Source: CAYWNA01 sp964459305 (GTDB lineage Bacteria > Planctomycetota > Planctomycetia > Pirellulales > Pirellulaceae). Taken from it: a stretch of 64,000 bases of DNA. Every line of letters starts with the position of its first letter. Positions within the stretch are counted from its first letter, which is position 1. Position numbers and translations under genes: made by a program. Location of the stretch: the NCBI GenBank assembly GCA_964459305.1, contig CAYWNA010000039.1, positions 3,446 through 67,445 of the forward strand, given 5' to 3'. The notes below the pieces were generated by a model that ran no database searches, was not told the DNA's origin, and saw nothing but the letters and a program-made list of their open reading frames with translations. Below, piece by piece: positions 63,150-64,000 of the stretch.

Positions 63150-64000
63150 TCATCGAGAATCTGCGGGTGTCAGCGTCATCGCGAAGGGCTCAGTCGCTTC
63201 GTGCCCGATCCAGACGATCAGGTCCGAGCCCTCCAGCCCATGCCGATGGCCGACGCGAAAACTCGGGCCTTGGGGAACTTCTTTGCCGTCGATCGTAAGT
63301 GTCGCGCCGTAGGTGCCCCAGCCGAGGATCACCAGTGCGGGGTTGTACACCGGACAGTCCTTGCTGGCAGCAGCTTTGATCTTCAAAGCGACGGTTGAAG
63401 GGGCCGAGCGACTCAGCACGAACGCCCGTTGTCCTCGATCGTATCCCCGCTCCTGAAAACCTTCGCTCAGCTCAAGCCGCGGCGGATAGTTCCAGCTTCT
63501 GGCAACGGTAATCAGCTTCTCCATTGGCAAATCGGTCATGCCGTAGATGCCGTTCCACCAAGTGCGGTCCTCGTTTTCGCGTACCGGCGGCGAGGAGATG
63601 GGAAACCCAAGGAAATGCGTGGGGCGGTCCGCCGCCTGCACCGTGCGGCCGTCGCAGCGGGCTTGGCCAACCGGCCAATGGTTGCATGCTCCAGGCCGTT
63701 CGTAGCCGCGAATGTCTCGGTCTTTGACGTAGTGCATGCGGTTCCCGGGTTCGTAGATGATCACTGGATCGTGCTGCGACCGGAAGTTGTAACGTTGGAT
63801 CGTCAGCTCCTCGGGCACGCCCTCTTTCTTCTTCGCGGGATTCTCGACGAAGCGAAGCGTCAGTTGCTCGCCCTGCATATTCGCGACCGTACAGAAGTCC
63901 TTCTCGACAACGTCGTTGTTGTATTGGTCGGGGTTGGTAAACGGGAGCGATTCCTGAAACTGGCGCGGGCCGCCAAGCGTTCCCGTCTTCCAGGTCGGCT
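63150..64000 (-). CDS. C-terminal part of an unrecognised protein (284 aa visible, runs off the right edge)
   Basis: The minus-strand frame is open from the window end (reading ...PTWKTGTLGGPRQFQES) to the stop at 63150. Segments such as PTHFLGFPISSPPVRENEDR and TWWNGIYGMTDLPMEKLI are distinctive, and the C-terminal part (ALVILGWGTYGATLTIDGKEV) looks like a beta-sandwich. I do not recognise the family. Direction and cluster suggest a secreted glycan-related protein. The internal ATG at 63878 is not the real start. Confidence 0.75.
   Translation of the reverse strand, partial: PTWKTGTLGGPRQFQESLPFTNPDQYNNDVVEKDFCTVANMQGEQLTLRFVENPAKKKEGVPEELTIQRYNFRSQHDPVIIYEPGNRMHYVKDRDIRGYERPGACNHWPVGQARCDGRTVQAADRPTHFLGFPISSPPVRENEDRTWWNGIYGMTDLPMEKLITVARSWNYPPRLELSEGFQERGYDRGQRAFVLSRSAPSTVALKIKAAASKDCPVYNPALVILGWGTYGATLTIDGKEVPQGPSFRVGHRHGLEGSDLIVWIGHEATEPFAMTLTPADSR

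Overview
The window looks like a planctomycete chromosome (Pirellulales-like) of fairly high GC. The indicators are two DUF1559 pseudopilin-like proteins, several Cys-type sulfatases, an ASPIC/UnbV-FG-GAP protein, many TPR proteins, a secreted PQQ-propeller protein, a DUF1080 protein, a DUF6288-like protein, and a dispersed palindromic repeat (arms GTAACCCGAAGCGTAAGCGA) typical of this group. No tRNA, rRNA, CRISPR array, prophage or intact transposase was seen.

Left edge (1-1425, minus strand): a cobalamin riboswitch, a rho-independent terminator, a 42-residue Lys-rich peptide gene and a radical SAM gene that runs off the window. This has the layout of a radical-SAM-modified peptide (RiPP) pair of the 'cobopeptide' CbpA/CbpB type.

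1.7-25.6 kb: a long accessory block of exported or membrane proteins built from TPRs, CxxCH haem-binding motifs, FG-GAP/UnbV propellers, PD40 propellers and two TMTC-like membrane glycosyltransferase-TPR proteins, with one DUF1559/lipoprotein pair and one fused membrane-spermidine-synthase-like gene. Paralogy and decayed fragments inside the block show that it grew by duplication.

25.6-32 kb: an intact cobalamin riboswitch with a terminator drives a cobinamide-salvage and transport operon: cobC, cobU, cobT, cobS, then btuF-, btuC- and btuD-like genes. A 5' relic of the same riboswitch, lacking its B12-box core, lies 5 kb upstream as part of a segmental duplication. On the opposite strand at 33.9-32.3 kb, one and probably two tandem cobalamin riboswitches precede a DUF1559 pseudopilin overlapping a small lipoprotein gene. 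With the left-edge riboswitch, this makes at least three loci under apparent B12 control. My reading is a cobalamin-acquisition island: modified peptide, surface pseudopilin/lipoprotein, BtuFCD import and cobinamide salvage.

34-44.5 kb: mostly housekeeping: a sulfatase, cdsA, uppS, purA (TTG start), a DUF1080 protein, ligA, a short-chain dehydrogenase with a degenerate active site, and an anchored alpha/alpha-toroid protein.

44.7-64 kb: secreted polysaccharide metabolism: an exported methyltransferase-PQQ propeller fusion, an alpha/beta hydrolase, a neutral-ceramidase-like protein, a GH95 alpha-fucosidase, a DUF6288-like PDZ protein, a second sulfatase and three SGNH/sialate-O-acetylesterase-like proteins, ending in a truncated gene. 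The GH95, sulfatase and esterase mixture suggests attack on sulfated, acetylated fucose-containing glycans. Palindromic elements and one transposase (RAYT) fragment occupy many gaps.
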